From the NCBI GenBank assembly GCA_001593925.1, contig LUCD01000007.1, positions 1 through 19,847 on the forward strand: DNA of 19,847 nucleotides, given 5' to 3'. Source of the stretch: Candidatus Bathyarchaeota archaeon B26-1. Its GTDB lineage: Archaea; Thermoproteota; Bathyarchaeia; Bathyarchaeales; B26-1. This document shows positions 1-6,798 of this stretch, one piece after another. The position numbers and the translations under genes were made by a program. The notes under the pieces are model-generated. The model was not told the origin of the DNA, did no database searches, and was given only the letters and a program-made list of their open reading frames with translations. Numbering within the stretch: position 1 is the first letter of the stretch; each line of letters starts with the position of its first letter.

Positions 1-1
1 T

Positions 2-260
2 TTCGCTTATTGCATCATCCTACAGTTCTACGCTAAAACGTTTCGCCTTTTAGGCTTGCGTTTCTTTAGTTTGAACCTTGCCTACGCGGCTGTGGAGAGC
101 GTTGGGAAAGCGTTTCTCCTTCCAATCGACTGCGTTGTAGGCTGGCTCCTGTTTCGAGAGAGGAAGCAAGGGGCGCTTCAAACTCGTCTATTACTCGAAG
201 GGTAAACCCGTGAACAATGCTTACTACGCACTCACACTCATAATTGAAGAGTCTTCCTAA
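2..260 (+). pseudogene. 3' end of an unrecognised gene, apparently frameshifted
   Basis: An open frame enters from the left edge and runs to a stop at 203-205. It is rich in hydrophobic residues (segments such as LNLAYAAVESVGKAFLLP and IDCVVGWLLF), suggesting the end of a membrane or membrane-near protein. Just after a GGGG run near 170-173, the next frame gives a protein-like continuation (RFKLVYYSKGKPVNNAYY...) ending with TAA at 258-260. Removing one G would join the two. Arg codons are CGC/CGT/CGA here, unlike the AGG/AGA-rich genes to the right, so this may be foreign, decayed or not coding. I do not recognise the family. The reverse-strand frame over the same bases looks like a shadow. 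Confidence 0.3.
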
Positions 261-297
261 GTCTTGTTCACAAACCTGCTTAAAAATTCTCATAAAG

Positions 298-305
298 TTT
301 ATAAA
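298..305 (+). promoter_or_regulatory. TATA box for the gene at 339
   Basis: TTTATAAA lies in an AT-rich gap after the stop at 258-260. Archaeal initiation about 25 bases downstream would start the RNA at roughly 326-332, leaving a leader of about ten bases before the ATG at 339. A second AT-rich string (TTATAAAG, about 312-319) is nearby but too close to the start. Confidence 0.45.
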
Positions 306-338
306 ATCTAGTTATAAAGGGTTTCTTGGCGGTTGATA

Positions 339-701
339 ATGGGCGAAGAGGAATCTAAAGAGAAAAAGGTGCATATGTATGTTGCAGGGAAGAAAGTGAG
401 CGATGTGGAGGAGCTGAGAGAGGTCTTAAGGGTTGTCAGGGAGGAGGTTCCAGGTTTACTTAGGGAGATCGTAGAGCCGTTAAAAGAGATATTGGGTATA
501 GCCTTTGCAACGACAGAGGAGGAGGCTGAGAGGAGAGCTAAGGCGATAGCTAGGTTTTATAAGGAGCTTGTTGAGGCGGGAATGGACAAGGAAAAGGCCT
601 TTCTGTTAACCAACCGTAGCTTTGTAAATCCCATGGACTTGGTTTCGAGGGCGATGGAGAACTTCTGGAAAAAGCATCCGAAGAAGGGTGAAGGCTCTTA
701 G
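339..701 (+). CDS. small helical protein of unknown function
   Basis: I do not recognise this 120-residue protein. It opens with a charged stretch (GEEESKEKKVHMYVAGKK), then a predicted amphipathic helical region (about residues 20-50) containing VEELREVLRVVREEVPGLL. The C-terminal half has a conserved-looking block around ELVEAGMDKEKAFLLTNRSF and a basic tail. There is no signal peptide or membrane segment, so it should be cytosolic. An in-frame TTG at 333 would add two residues; I chose the ATG at 339 because it fits the TATA box at 298-305. The strongly AGG/GAG-biased codons and clean frame make it very likely a real gene. The next gene starts 68 bases downstream on the same strand and may be co-transcribed. 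Confidence 0.75.
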   Translation: MGEEESKEKKVHMYVAGKKVSDVEELREVLRVVREEVPGLLREIVEPLKEILGIAFATTEEEAERRAKAIARFYKELVEAGMDKEKAFLLTNRSFVNPMDLVSRAMENFWKKHPKKGEGS

Positions 702-769
702 ATCACAGCTCTCTGATAAATATTTAGAGCGGTCTATAATGATCCTCCATCCAGCCGAGGAACAGAGCC

Positions 770-1096
770 TTGAGATATAGGAGGGTTAGGCTCTGGCTCA
801 GCCTCGCATACGCCATAATCACATCGCTGGCTGTGATATTATGGACCGCCTTATACTTGATCTTTAAACTCTACTTACCTTTAAGGTGGGGAGCTTGGAG
901 GACCCGTTCGAGATTCGAGAGGAGGCTGATTGAAGGCGGTATCCCAGAAGACTTGGCCCGAAACCTAGCTAGGAAGCACTTTAGGCCTTTAAGGTTAACC
1001 TCTATCTTGAGATGGTGGAGGTTCCTTGAGTGGAGATCGGGAGGAAAGTCTAGAAGAGAGGTTGAGGAGCCTAGCCGAGAGGATAGAGAGGCTTGA
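770..1096 (+). CDS. small single-pass membrane protein, unknown function
   Basis: A 108-residue protein not recognised as any family. Residues about 8-35 (LWLSLAYAIITSLAVILWTA and following) form one strong transmembrane helix flanked by Arg residues. The rest is basic and cytoplasmic in character: RFERRLIEGGIPEDLARNLA looks like a short helical domain, followed by an Arg/Glu tail. The start is TTG at 770 with GAGG at 757-760; no ATG is available in frame. Its last 71 bases overlap the next gene (1026-1454), whose ribosome binding site lies inside it, so the two are probably translationally coupled and may act together, for instance as a membrane protein with a DNA-binding partner (inference). 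The overlap makes the exact C-terminus less certain. Confidence 0.6.
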   Translation: MRYRRVRLWLSLAYAIITSLAVILWTALYLIFKLYLPLRWGAWRTRSRFERRLIEGGIPEDLARNLARKHFRPLRLTSILRWWRFLEWRSGGKSRREVEEPSREDREA

Positions 1097-1454
1097 GGTT
1101 AGACTTCGAGAGGAGAGCTTAGTTCTAGACGAGGTTTTGAGAGAGTTAAGGTTATTAAGGGACGTCTCTCTCATCGGAGCCTCCATCATGAGAGCCGCAC
1201 ACAGAGTTAAGGATTTTCGATATGATGATATATCTAGGCATATAATCGATGCTCTTGTAAGGGTTGGGCCGATGAATATATCCCAATTGACTAAGATCTT
1301 GAGGGATGTTAGGGGAACGGCCTCCAGAAGGATCATATCTGAGAAGGTTAAGAGGCTTAGTGCCCTCGGAGTCTTAGAGGAGACTCGGGGTAAGAGGGGT
1401 GAGAAGCGTTATAGGGTTAAGGATGGATTGGAGGGACACCGCTCCTCCACCTAA
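1026..1454 (+). CDS. coiled-coil winged-helix DNA-binding protein
   Basis: The 142-residue protein has two parts. Residues about 8-50 are a heptad-like coiled coil (LEERLRSLAERIERLEVRL...), suggesting dimerisation. Residues about 68-132 look like a winged-helix domain: helices over HIIDALVRVGPMNISQLTKI, a recognition helix with a run of basic residues (SRRIISEKVKRLSALGVLEE) and a wing ending in KRYRV. It is probably a transcription regulator; the target is unknown. The TTG start at 1026 is decided by GGAGG at 1016-1020, five bases upstream and inside the preceding gene. It overlaps that membrane-protein gene by 71 bases in another frame. Confidence 0.7.
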   Translation: MSGDREESLEERLRSLAERIERLEVRLREESLVLDEVLRELRLLRDVSLIGASIMRAAHRVKDFRYDDISRHIIDALVRVGPMNISQLTKILRDVRGTASRRIISEKVKRLSALGVLEETRGKRGEKRYRVKDGLEGHRSST

Positions 1455-1562
1455 CCGTCCTGAAGAGCCCAGCACAGGCCTCCCCACAAGCCAACAAATC
1501 GAGAACACGCATAAAACAACATCAACAACCACCCACAAAATCCTATATAAGAGCCTTGTGGA
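1455..1562 (+). other. AC-rich gap with an orphan TATA-like box
   Basis: This gap is poor in G and rich in A and C. It ends in a near-consensus TATA string, CTATATAAG (about 1543-1551), inside a 6-base inverted repeat, CCACAA (1533-1538) and TTGTGG (1556-1561). No gene starts in the right place on either strand: to the right is only a decayed transposase in the opposite direction. It could be a promoter left from a lost gene or an insertion-sequence edge. Confidence 0.3.
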
Positions 1563-1836
1563 CTAATTATTTTTTGGCTGTTTCTTCTTTCTTGAGTCTG
1601 GGTTTTTGCATCTTCCCCGGTTCCATTGTTTACAAGTTTGGTTTATGAGCATGTTGTAGATGAATGCCTTTGTTATGGGCTCCTTCCTTATGCTTTTGAG
1701 GTCTTTGCCATGCAGAACTCCCCGAATCTCCTCTTGAATGTTGAGTAGGCCGCCTCAACGATCCATCCTCTACGTAGCCCCTCAGCTCCGTCCATCCCTT
1801 CTCTCCCAGACGCTTATAGAGGGCCTTAAGGCTCAC
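1563..1836 (-). pseudogene. decayed transposase C-terminus (DDE type, IS5-like)
   Basis: Three reverse-strand frames join into one recognisable transposase tail. The first gives SLKALYKRLGEKGWTELRGY (from 1836). Near 1775 it shifts to RRGWIVEAAYSTFKRRFGEF. Near 1690 it shifts again to KSIRKEPITKAFIYNMLINQ, running to a stop at 1563-1565. The block W-VEAAYSTFKRRFGE...KAFIYNML matches the catalytic Glu region and tail of DDE transposases common in archaeal insertion sequences. Two frameshifts and no visible N-terminal part show it is dead. The 248 bases between it and the next gene (1837-2084) hold no gene I can support; an earlier part of the element could be there, too degraded to read. No terminal inverted repeats were found. 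Confidence 0.6.
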
Positions 1837-2084
1837 GAGTAGGCCGTGGCTGAGGGAGTCGTCCCTCCACTTTCACGAGCGATCTACAGGCTCCGCCCCA
1901 ATAACTCACGTCGAAAGGAGACAAAAACAGCTTCTGAAGAAAGAAAGGAACCTGAAATGAAACCCTTCCATGGAAGGTATAGAGAGGAGAGGGTCGAGCG
2001 AAACCATGGCTCTCATTGGGCTGGTTAAGGTTGAAAGCGGTAATCAATGCTACCCCGCTCAATCCGGGCTATGGGACGCGCTCT

Positions 2085-3203
2085 TCATCTCTGGGAGTAC
2101 CTCCTTGCAACCTCGACGTATTCCCTAACCCTCCTAACAGGGGTTCTAGGGGTCACGGGGCTCCCCAAGGAGACGACGAACTTACCGTGCTCGCGTCCAA
2201 CCTCGATCTGCCGCTTGACCTCCCGTTCCAGCTCCTCTAGGGTTCCGTCTTGGAGAACCCTCAAAGAGTCGATGTTCCCGAAGATGCAGCACCTACCGGA
2301 GACGACTTCGTTAACCCATTCTATATCGATCTGGAAGTTCTTCTTGCTCTCCTCTAGGCTGATGGCGTCGGCTCCAACCTCTAGGAGGTACTCGAGCCGG
2401 TCGTGGACGTCCCCGCAGAAGTAGTATATGCTCTTCATCCCGGTCTTCCGAACCTCGGAGGCCACATCCTTCACGTATGGTAGTGCGAATCTCCTGAAGT
2501 GTTCGGTAGATATCTCGCTGGCGGAGGAGAGGCAGTCCTCGATCCACACGCCGTCGACCCCCACCTCGGCGTAGGCCCTAACCTCCTCAACGATCTGCTC
2601 CGTCACCCTTTCGAGTAGGGCCTCAACCAGTCTAGGCCTCCTGAAGATTCCTCTGATCATCCCTCTGAAGCCCATGTAGCCCGTTATGGCTCTCCAGTAG
2701 GGGCTGCCGACGTTCGCGTAGATGAACTTCTCGGAGCCGAACCTCTCCACGACCATCCTCGCGTAGTCAAGTCTACCGCTCCTCACTAGCTCGTCTCCCG
2801 GAACAACCTCTACGCGCTCCTCTACCTCGTCAACAGACTTGATCAGGGGCTCCCTATCGATGGGGGAGGGCCAGCCTCCTACCGGGGGCCTCCTGATCTC
2901 GGTCTTCGAGCCGCTCGAGAGGTCGATTAGGAAGACCCTTCCCCCGAGAACCTCAACCTTGTGGCTTCTTCTCCATTCCCTAGTGGGGCAAATCGAGCAT
3001 TGAACCCAGTCTATGCCGAGCTTCTCTTGGAGGTCCTCCTCGACCTCAAGCCTCCTCTCGATCTCCCAGATCGACCACCAAGGCTTATCCGTAACCTCTT
3101 CCCAGTGGTCTCGGAGGAAGATTCCGAGGTAAGGGACGACTACTGGGAAGTCCCGATCTAAACCCACGGTCAACGCTGCTAGAAGCCTCTCCTTACCGTT
3201 CAT
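2085..3203 (-). CDS. UroD/MtaA-like methyltransferase-family protein
   Basis: Uroporphyrinogen-decarboxylase-fold protein (TIM barrel), 372 residues from the chosen start. The family includes HemE and the corrinoid:thiol methyltransferases MtaA/CmuA. Visible landmarks are the N-terminal MNGKERLLAAL, the barrel strand VDGVWIEDCLSS, the YYFCGDVHDRL loop (about 260-270), GADAISLEESK, FGNIDSLRVLQDGT and the C-terminal SLGSPVTPRTP. In MtaA-type enzymes zinc is held by His-X-Cys and a later Cys. Here the first position is Tyr (Y-F-C) and the last Gly-Cys is Gly-Ser, so classical zinc binding looks lost. HemE is unlikely, because no haem genes and no HemE signature are seen. ATG at 3203 is preferred over an in-frame TTG at 3221 because GGAG at 3213-3216 precedes it. 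Substrate unknown. Confidence 0.8.
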   Translation of the reverse strand: MNGKERLLAALTVGLDRDFPVVVPYLGIFLRDHWEEVTDKPWWSIWEIERRLEVEEDLQEKLGIDWVQCSICPTREWRRSHKVEVLGGRVFLIDLSSGSKTEIRRPPVGGWPSPIDREPLIKSVDEVEERVEVVPGDELVRSGRLDYARMVVERFGSEKFIYANVGSPYWRAITGYMGFRGMIRGIFRRPRLVEALLERVTEQIVEEVRAYAEVGVDGVWIEDCLSSASEISTEHFRRFALPYVKDVASEVRKTGMKSIYYFCGDVHDRLEYLLEVGADAISLEESKKNFQIDIEWVNEVVSGRCCIFGNIDSLRVLQDGTLEELEREVKRQIEVGREHGKFVVSLGSPVTPRTPVRRVREYVEVARRYSQR

Positions 3204-3237
3204 AGCGGCTTCTCCAACCAAGAATTGAGAATCGCAG

Positions 3238-3250
3238 AATAAGTATTTAA
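3238..3250 (-). promoter_or_regulatory. promoter of the UroD-like gene
   Basis: On the reverse strand the string reads TTAAATACTTATT, a TATA-like element 35-47 bases upstream of the ATG at 3203, giving a predicted start of RNA near 3215-3222. The same bases read AAGTATTTAA on the forward strand and could also serve the tiny forward frame at 3269. Confidence 0.4.
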
Positions 3251-3268
3251 TGGGTTTTGGAGGTTATC

Positions 3269-3328
3269 ATGGCTGGGAGGAGGCGAGTGGAGCTCAAGGC
3301 TTTTGATAATTATGGTTTATGGGACTGA
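3269..3328 (+). CDS. possible 19-residue peptide, or the stub of a lost gene
   Basis: ATG at 3269 is preceded by TTTTGGAGG eight bases upstream and by a TATA-like AAGTATTTAA about 25 bases further, so its start signals are as good as those of real genes here. The frame encodes MAGRRRVELKAFDNYGLWD and then stops. It may be a true small protein or the 5' end of a gene whose remainder has decayed. No family is recognised. Confidence 0.2.
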   Translation: MAGRRRVELKAFDNYGLWD

Positions 3329-3349
3329 GAAGGAGTTAGGCTAACCTAA

Positions 3350-3466
3350 ACGCGATGCTGGAAGAGGTTCAAAAAAGAGAGACATAAGGAGAGATACACT
3401 TCTATCGAGAGGCTCAGATGTAAACGCGAGGAGTACCGGTCTAAGACTCATGAACGGCCCATATAG
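3350..3466 (+). pseudogene. possible transposase C-terminal scrap
   Basis: Between two stops, this frame reads WKRFKKERHKERYTSIERL and EEYRSKTHERPI. The pattern W-KRF-KER...R-TSIER...K-EYRS resembles the tail of IS4-type DDE transposases, where the Glu of IER is catalytic. There is no start and nothing recognisable upstream. The surrounding 3204-3666 gap otherwise holds only promoter-like strings and small palindromes, so I read it as a graveyard of inserted DNA. Low certainty, since the match rests on about 35 residues. Confidence 0.25.
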
Positions 3467-3477
3467 CAGGATGCCGC

Positions 3478-3507
3478 ACCCTCTCTTTTAAAAAATATAG
3501 AGAGGGT
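3478..3507. repeat. perfect 9-base inverted repeat
   Basis: ACCCTCTCT (3478-3486) and AGAGAGGGT (3499-3507) are perfect reverse complements around a 12-base AT-only loop. It lies in the gene-poor gap before glyS. A second small palindrome, CCGTT-ATA-AACGG, follows at 3527-3539. It could be a hairpin in an RNA, a protein site or a mobile-element end. Confidence 0.45.
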
Positions 3508-3618
3508 ATCTCCGTTTGGATGGAAACCGTTATAAACGGCGAGCCCAGAAGACGGAAGGTCATAACTCTGTTGAGGCTGTCTCCGGAAGATCGGGGGCTT
3601 CCTCGTCTTTAAGATGAA

Positions 3619-3627
3619 GATTTAAGA
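3619..3627 (+). promoter_or_regulatory. likely TATA box of glyS
   Basis: GATTTAAGA sits about 40 bases before the glyS ATG. RNA would start near 3646-3650, leaving a short leader that carries GGGGAG (about 3656-3661), a ribosome binding site five bases before the ATG. A second candidate, GTATTTATG (about 3636-3644), would give a leaderless RNA. Confidence 0.35.
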
Positions 3628-3666
3628 GTCTAAGCGTATTTATGGTGTAAGGGCTGGGGAGAAACT

Positions 3667-5421
3667 ATGAGGTCGCCTGACAAGTATGAGCTCGTCAGCG
3701 AGCTGGCCCGCCGCAGGGGCTTCTTCTGGCCGGCCTGCGAGATATATGGCGGCGTAAGCGGGTTCATAGCTTTCGGCCAGCTCGGCACCGTCCTCAAGAG
3801 AAAGATCGAGGACAAGTTCAGGGAGAGGTTCCTGAGGAGGCTCGGCCTCTACGAGATCGAGTCCCCGATAATACTTCCAGGCAGAGTGTTCGAGGCTTCA
3901 GGCCACGTGGAGAACTTCAAGGAGCCGATGGTTGAATGTACCCGATGCAAACGGAAGTTTAGGGCCGACCATCTGCTCCAAGAATCCGCCGGAATCTCGT
4001 CTACGGAGGCTGAGAAGATGACCCTCGAAGAGATCGGGGAAGCTATGGAGAGCCGGGGGGTCAAGTGTCCAGAATGCGGCGGAGACCTGGCTGAACCAAG
4101 ATACTTCTTGACCATGTTCCAGACGACCATCGGGCCGTACGCGGAGGCGGTGGGATACGGGAGGCCGGAGGCGGCTCAAGGAATATTCGTCGAGTTCAGA
4201 CGCCTCTACGAGCAGGCCCGGGAAAGGCTGCCCATGGGTGTAGCCCAGATCGGCCACGCCTTAAGGAACGAGATATCCCCGAGGCAGGGACCCATAAGAC
4301 TCAGAGAGTTCACCATAATAGACTTGGAGTTCTTCTTCGACCCGGAGAAACCCGGATGTCCCCTCCTAGGAGAGGTTGAGAACGAGGTTCTGAGGCTGAT
4401 CCCCGCCGAGGTTAGGCTTAAAGGCTCCGAGGAGCCGATCGAGATAACGGTCAAAGAAGCCCTGGAGAAGGGCTACATCAAGATGGAGTGGTTGGCCTTC
4501 TTTATGGCCCTCGCTAAACGCTTCTTGGTGGAGCTGGGTGTCCCAGAAGATAAGCAACGTTTCATAGAGAAGCTCGCTTGGGAGAGGGCTCACTACTCCG
4601 CTCAAGGCTTCGACCAAGAGGTCTACCTGGACCGTTGGGGCTGGACCGAGGTTTCTGGGCACAACTACCGAACAGACTTCGACCTCAAAAGCCACATGGA
4701 GGAGAGCGGGGTCGACATGAGGGTCTTCAAGGAGGAAGGCCGGGTTGTGGAGAGGGTTGAGACCTCGGTTAAGCCGAAGATGGACGTGATAGGGAGAGAC
4801 TTCAGAGGGGACGCTCCGAAGGTTGCGAGGCTGATCTCCAAGACAAGCCCGGAAGAACTCGAAAAGTCTCTGGAGGAGAGAGGCTTCTACACCCTAGAAG
4901 GCTACAAGATACTGCCCAGCCACGTCGAGATCGTCAGGAAGAAGAGGGTGGAGAGGGGCCGCAGATTCGTACCCCACGTTATAGAGCCGAGCTTCGGCTC
5001 GGACAGGCTCGTCTACGTGGTTCTGGAATACGCTTACACAAAGAAGGGCTCGAGGACGATCCTCAAGATACCGCGAGACCTTGCACCCATAGAAGTCGCG
5101 GTCCTACCCCTAGTGAGCAGGGACGGCCTACCCGAGAAGGCTCGAGAGGTTCACAGCACACTGATCTCCGAAGGGTTCCTAGCCGAGTACGACGAGTCAG
5201 GCTCGATAGGGAGACGTTACGCAAGGTTCGACGAGGTTGGAACCCCGATCTGCATCACCGTCGACTACCAGACCCTAGAAGACGAAACCGTAACCCTTAG
5301 AGACAGGGACACGTGGGAGCAGGTGAGAACAGAGATCGGAAGGCTTCCACAACTCTTGAGAGAGTACTTCCGCTGGGAGAGAGAGTTCAAAGACTTAGGG
5401 ACACCGTACAGAAAGCCGTGA
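3667..5421 (+). CDS. glyS: glycyl-tRNA synthetase (archaeal/eukaryotic type)
   Basis: Class II synthetase that charges tRNA-Gly with glycine in the cytosol. The 584 residues are close to the family's usual length for archaea. Visible parts: the N-terminal ELARRRGFFWPACEIYGGVSG and motif 1 around FRERFLRRLGLYEIESPIIL; two zinc CxxC pairs at Cys91/Cys94 and Cys134/Cys137; FLTMFQTTIGP; motif 2 GHALRNEISPRQG (about 197-209) with LREF after it; motif 3 EPSFGSDRLVYVVLEYAY (from about 440); and the C-terminal anticodon-binding domain starting at LAPIEVAVLPLV. The sequence is intact, with no insertion or intein. ATG start with GGGGAG upstream. It stands alone, with gaps on both sides and a T-rich stretch (TCTTTTTTAGTTTCCTTT, about 5484-5501) downstream as a likely termination signal. 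Confidence 0.97.
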   Translation: MRSPDKYELVSELARRRGFFWPACEIYGGVSGFIAFGQLGTVLKRKIEDKFRERFLRRLGLYEIESPIILPGRVFEASGHVENFKEPMVECTRCKRKFRADHLLQESAGISSTEAEKMTLEEIGEAMESRGVKCPECGGDLAEPRYFLTMFQTTIGPYAEAVGYGRPEAAQGIFVEFRRLYEQARERLPMGVAQIGHALRNEISPRQGPIRLREFTIIDLEFFFDPEKPGCPLLGEVENEVLRLIPAEVRLKGSEEPIEITVKEALEKGYIKMEWLAFFMALAKRFLVELGVPEDKQRFIEKLAWERAHYSAQGFDQEVYLDRWGWTEVSGHNYRTDFDLKSHMEESGVDMRVFKEEGRVVERVETSVKPKMDVIGRDFRGDAPKVARLISKTSPEELEKSLEERGFYTLEGYKILPSHVEIVRKKRVERGRRFVPHVIEPSFGSDRLVYVVLEYAYTKKGSRTILKIPRDLAPIEVAVLPLVSRDGLPEKAREVHSTLISEGFLAEYDESGSIGRRYARFDEVGTPICITVDYQTLEDETVTLRDRDTWEQVRTEIGRLPQLLREYFRWEREFKDLGTPYRKP

Positions 5422-5483
5422 ACCCGGCGTGCCCCAGTTCTCATCCATTACGAAGTAGAAGGGCAAAGACGTTTCTCCATTAA

Positions 5484-5511
5484 TCTTTTTTAGTTTCCTT
5501 TACCTATTTAT
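5484..5511 (+). promoter_or_regulatory. T-rich glyS terminator followed by TATA box of the DUF47 gene
   Basis: The T-rich run fits archaeal intrinsic termination after glyS, 63 bases past its stop. It is followed at once by CTATTTAT (5504-5511), placed to start RNA near 5530 and give the DUF47/endA unit a leader of about 15 bases. Confidence 0.4.
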
Positions 5512-5546
5512 CTCAAAAATCGTCTAGGCTTTAGTGGGGCGGGAGG

Positions 5547-6206
5547 ATGGTTTTCTCGACCGAGACCGAGCAGAGGGTTAAGGTTAGGGCCTTAAGCGTC
5601 TCGCAAGATCATCTACGGAAGGTGGTTGAGATAGCGCGTAAGGTAACCCTGCTAGTCGACGGATTTGTTAAAGGGGATGAAGATTCAGTTAGGAATCTCT
5701 ATGGTGAGATACAACTCTTAGGAGACGAGATCGACGAGGCTAAGAGGAGGGTTGCCCGTGAACTCGTCGAGATAGGAGCCATCTTAATGAACCGAGAAGA
5801 CTTCCTCCGCTTCACAGACTTGACGAGCGAAGTAGCAGACTTCTGTAAAGGAATAGCGTTCCGCCTCCTAGAGATCATGGAACGCAAATGGGAGGTCCCA
5901 TCTGAGATAAAGGATGGGCTAAGCAAGCTCACGGACGCCGTCTTCAACACAGTCCTAAAGCTAAGGGAGACACTACTCATACTGAACTACGGCTCCTCTA
6001 AAGTGTTAGAGAAGGCTAAGAACGTTGAGGTGGCGGAGAAGCACGTAGACGACCTTTACAGGACACTAGAGATCGAGGTTCTGGACAGCAAGATGAAGAC
6101 TCCAACCCTACTCCTGATAAGGGACGTCATCCAGCTCCTAGAGGACACGGCTGACAAGGTTGAGGATGCGGCGGACGCGGCGCGCATACTGGCTTTCAGC
6201 ATTTAA
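5547..6206 (+). CDS. DUF47/PhoU-like protein
   Basis: A 219-residue all-helical protein of the DUF47 family (PhoU-like). These form helical bundles that bind metal and are usually partners or regulators of Pit-type phosphate transporters. Acidic ExxxD-like repeats typical of PhoU metal sites are visible: EIQLLGDEIDEAKRRV, DLTSEVADF and the C-terminal QLLEDTADKVEDAADAARIL. Length is normal for the family. No pit transporter gene is in the window, so its partner is elsewhere or it has another role. ATG 5547 directly abuts GGGAGG with no spacer, so initiation may not rely on that site. The stop lies 16 bases before endA, suggesting co-transcription; this pairing has no obvious functional logic. 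Confidence 0.9.
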   Translation: MVFSTETEQRVKVRALSVSQDHLRKVVEIARKVTLLVDGFVKGDEDSVRNLYGEIQLLGDEIDEAKRRVARELVEIGAILMNREDFLRFTDLTSEVADFCKGIAFRLLEIMERKWEVPSEIKDGLSKLTDAVFNTVLKLRETLLILNYGSSKVLEKAKNVEVAEKHVDDLYRTLEIEVLDSKMKTPTLLLIRDVIQLLEDTADKVEDAADAARILAFSI

Positions 6207-6222
6207 CGGAGAAACTCAAAAC

Positions 6223-6786
6223 ATGAACAGGAAGATCGAGGCGGAGTTCGTAGAGAACTTCTTGGTGGTGTGGAACCCGAAGGACGGCTCCGAACTATAT
6301 AGGATCGGTTTTTACGGTAAGCCCGTCGGGATACCTAAACCGAAAGTAGCAGACTTCGACGTCCCGCTGATACTGGACCTAATGGAGGGATTATACCTGC
6401 TAGAGAAGGGGGTCATAACCGTCTTCGAGAAGAAGAAACAGAAGGAAACAAAGATAAGCTTTGAAAATCTCAGGAGGAGGGCGAGAAGGCTCTACGAAGA
6501 GTTCGACCTAAAATACGCGGTCTACAAAGACTTGAGAGACAGAGGCCTCATAGTCACCCCAGGCGTCAAGTACGGCTGCGACTTCGCGGTCTACAAGCAT
6601 GGCCCCGGAATCGACCACGCCCCCTACCTCGTCTCGGTTAAGAGCAGAAGGGACGAGATCACAGCCGCAGATATCGTTAAGGCCGGAAGGCTCGCGACAA
6701 CCGTGCGGAAAAGGTTCATAATAGCCGTCCCAGACATGGAAAAGGACTCAATAAAGTACCTAATCTTCAAGTGGTTCAAAGCGTAG
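6223..6786 (+). CDS. endA: tRNA-splicing endonuclease
   Basis: Cuts introns from precursor tRNAs at the bulge-helix-bulge. The 187-residue size matches the short homotetrameric/single-type EndA unit. The catalytic triad is present: Tyr117 in GVKYGCDF, His132 in GPGIDHAPYLV and Lys163 in TTVRKRF (counterparts of Tyr115, His125 and Lys156 of the Methanocaldococcus enzyme). The C-terminal domain is the expected nuclease fold; the N-terminal part (about 1-90) is the usual small domain with LYLLEKGVITV. I chose ATG 6223 (GGAG at 6208-6211) over a longer in-frame reading starting inside the DUF47 gene, because family members start at this point. It converges on the thermosome gene with only 12 bases between the stops. 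Confidence 0.95.
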   Translation: MNRKIEAEFVENFLVVWNPKDGSELYRIGFYGKPVGIPKPKVADFDVPLILDLMEGLYLLEKGVITVFEKKKQKETKISFENLRRRARRLYEEFDLKYAVYKDLRDRGLIVTPGVKYGCDFAVYKHGPGIDHAPYLVSVKSRRDEITAADIVKAGRLATTVRKRFIIAVPDMEKDSIKYLIFKWFKA

Positions 6787-6798
6787 GGGAAAACTAAA

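Noticed and set aside
66..293. 75-codon reverse-strand frame
   Set aside because: Composition is not protein-like, no ribosome binding site, and the forward strand reads better as coding.
1826..2240. Several 60-125 codon frames on both strands after the transposase remnant
   Set aside because: Odd, low-complexity residue use, overlap with the UroD-like gene or the transposase remnant, and no start signals.
6160..6222. N-terminal extension of endA from inside the DUF47 gene
   Set aside because: The extra residues are Arg-rich shadow translation of the DUF47 C-terminus; ATG 6223 has a ribosome binding site and fits the family.
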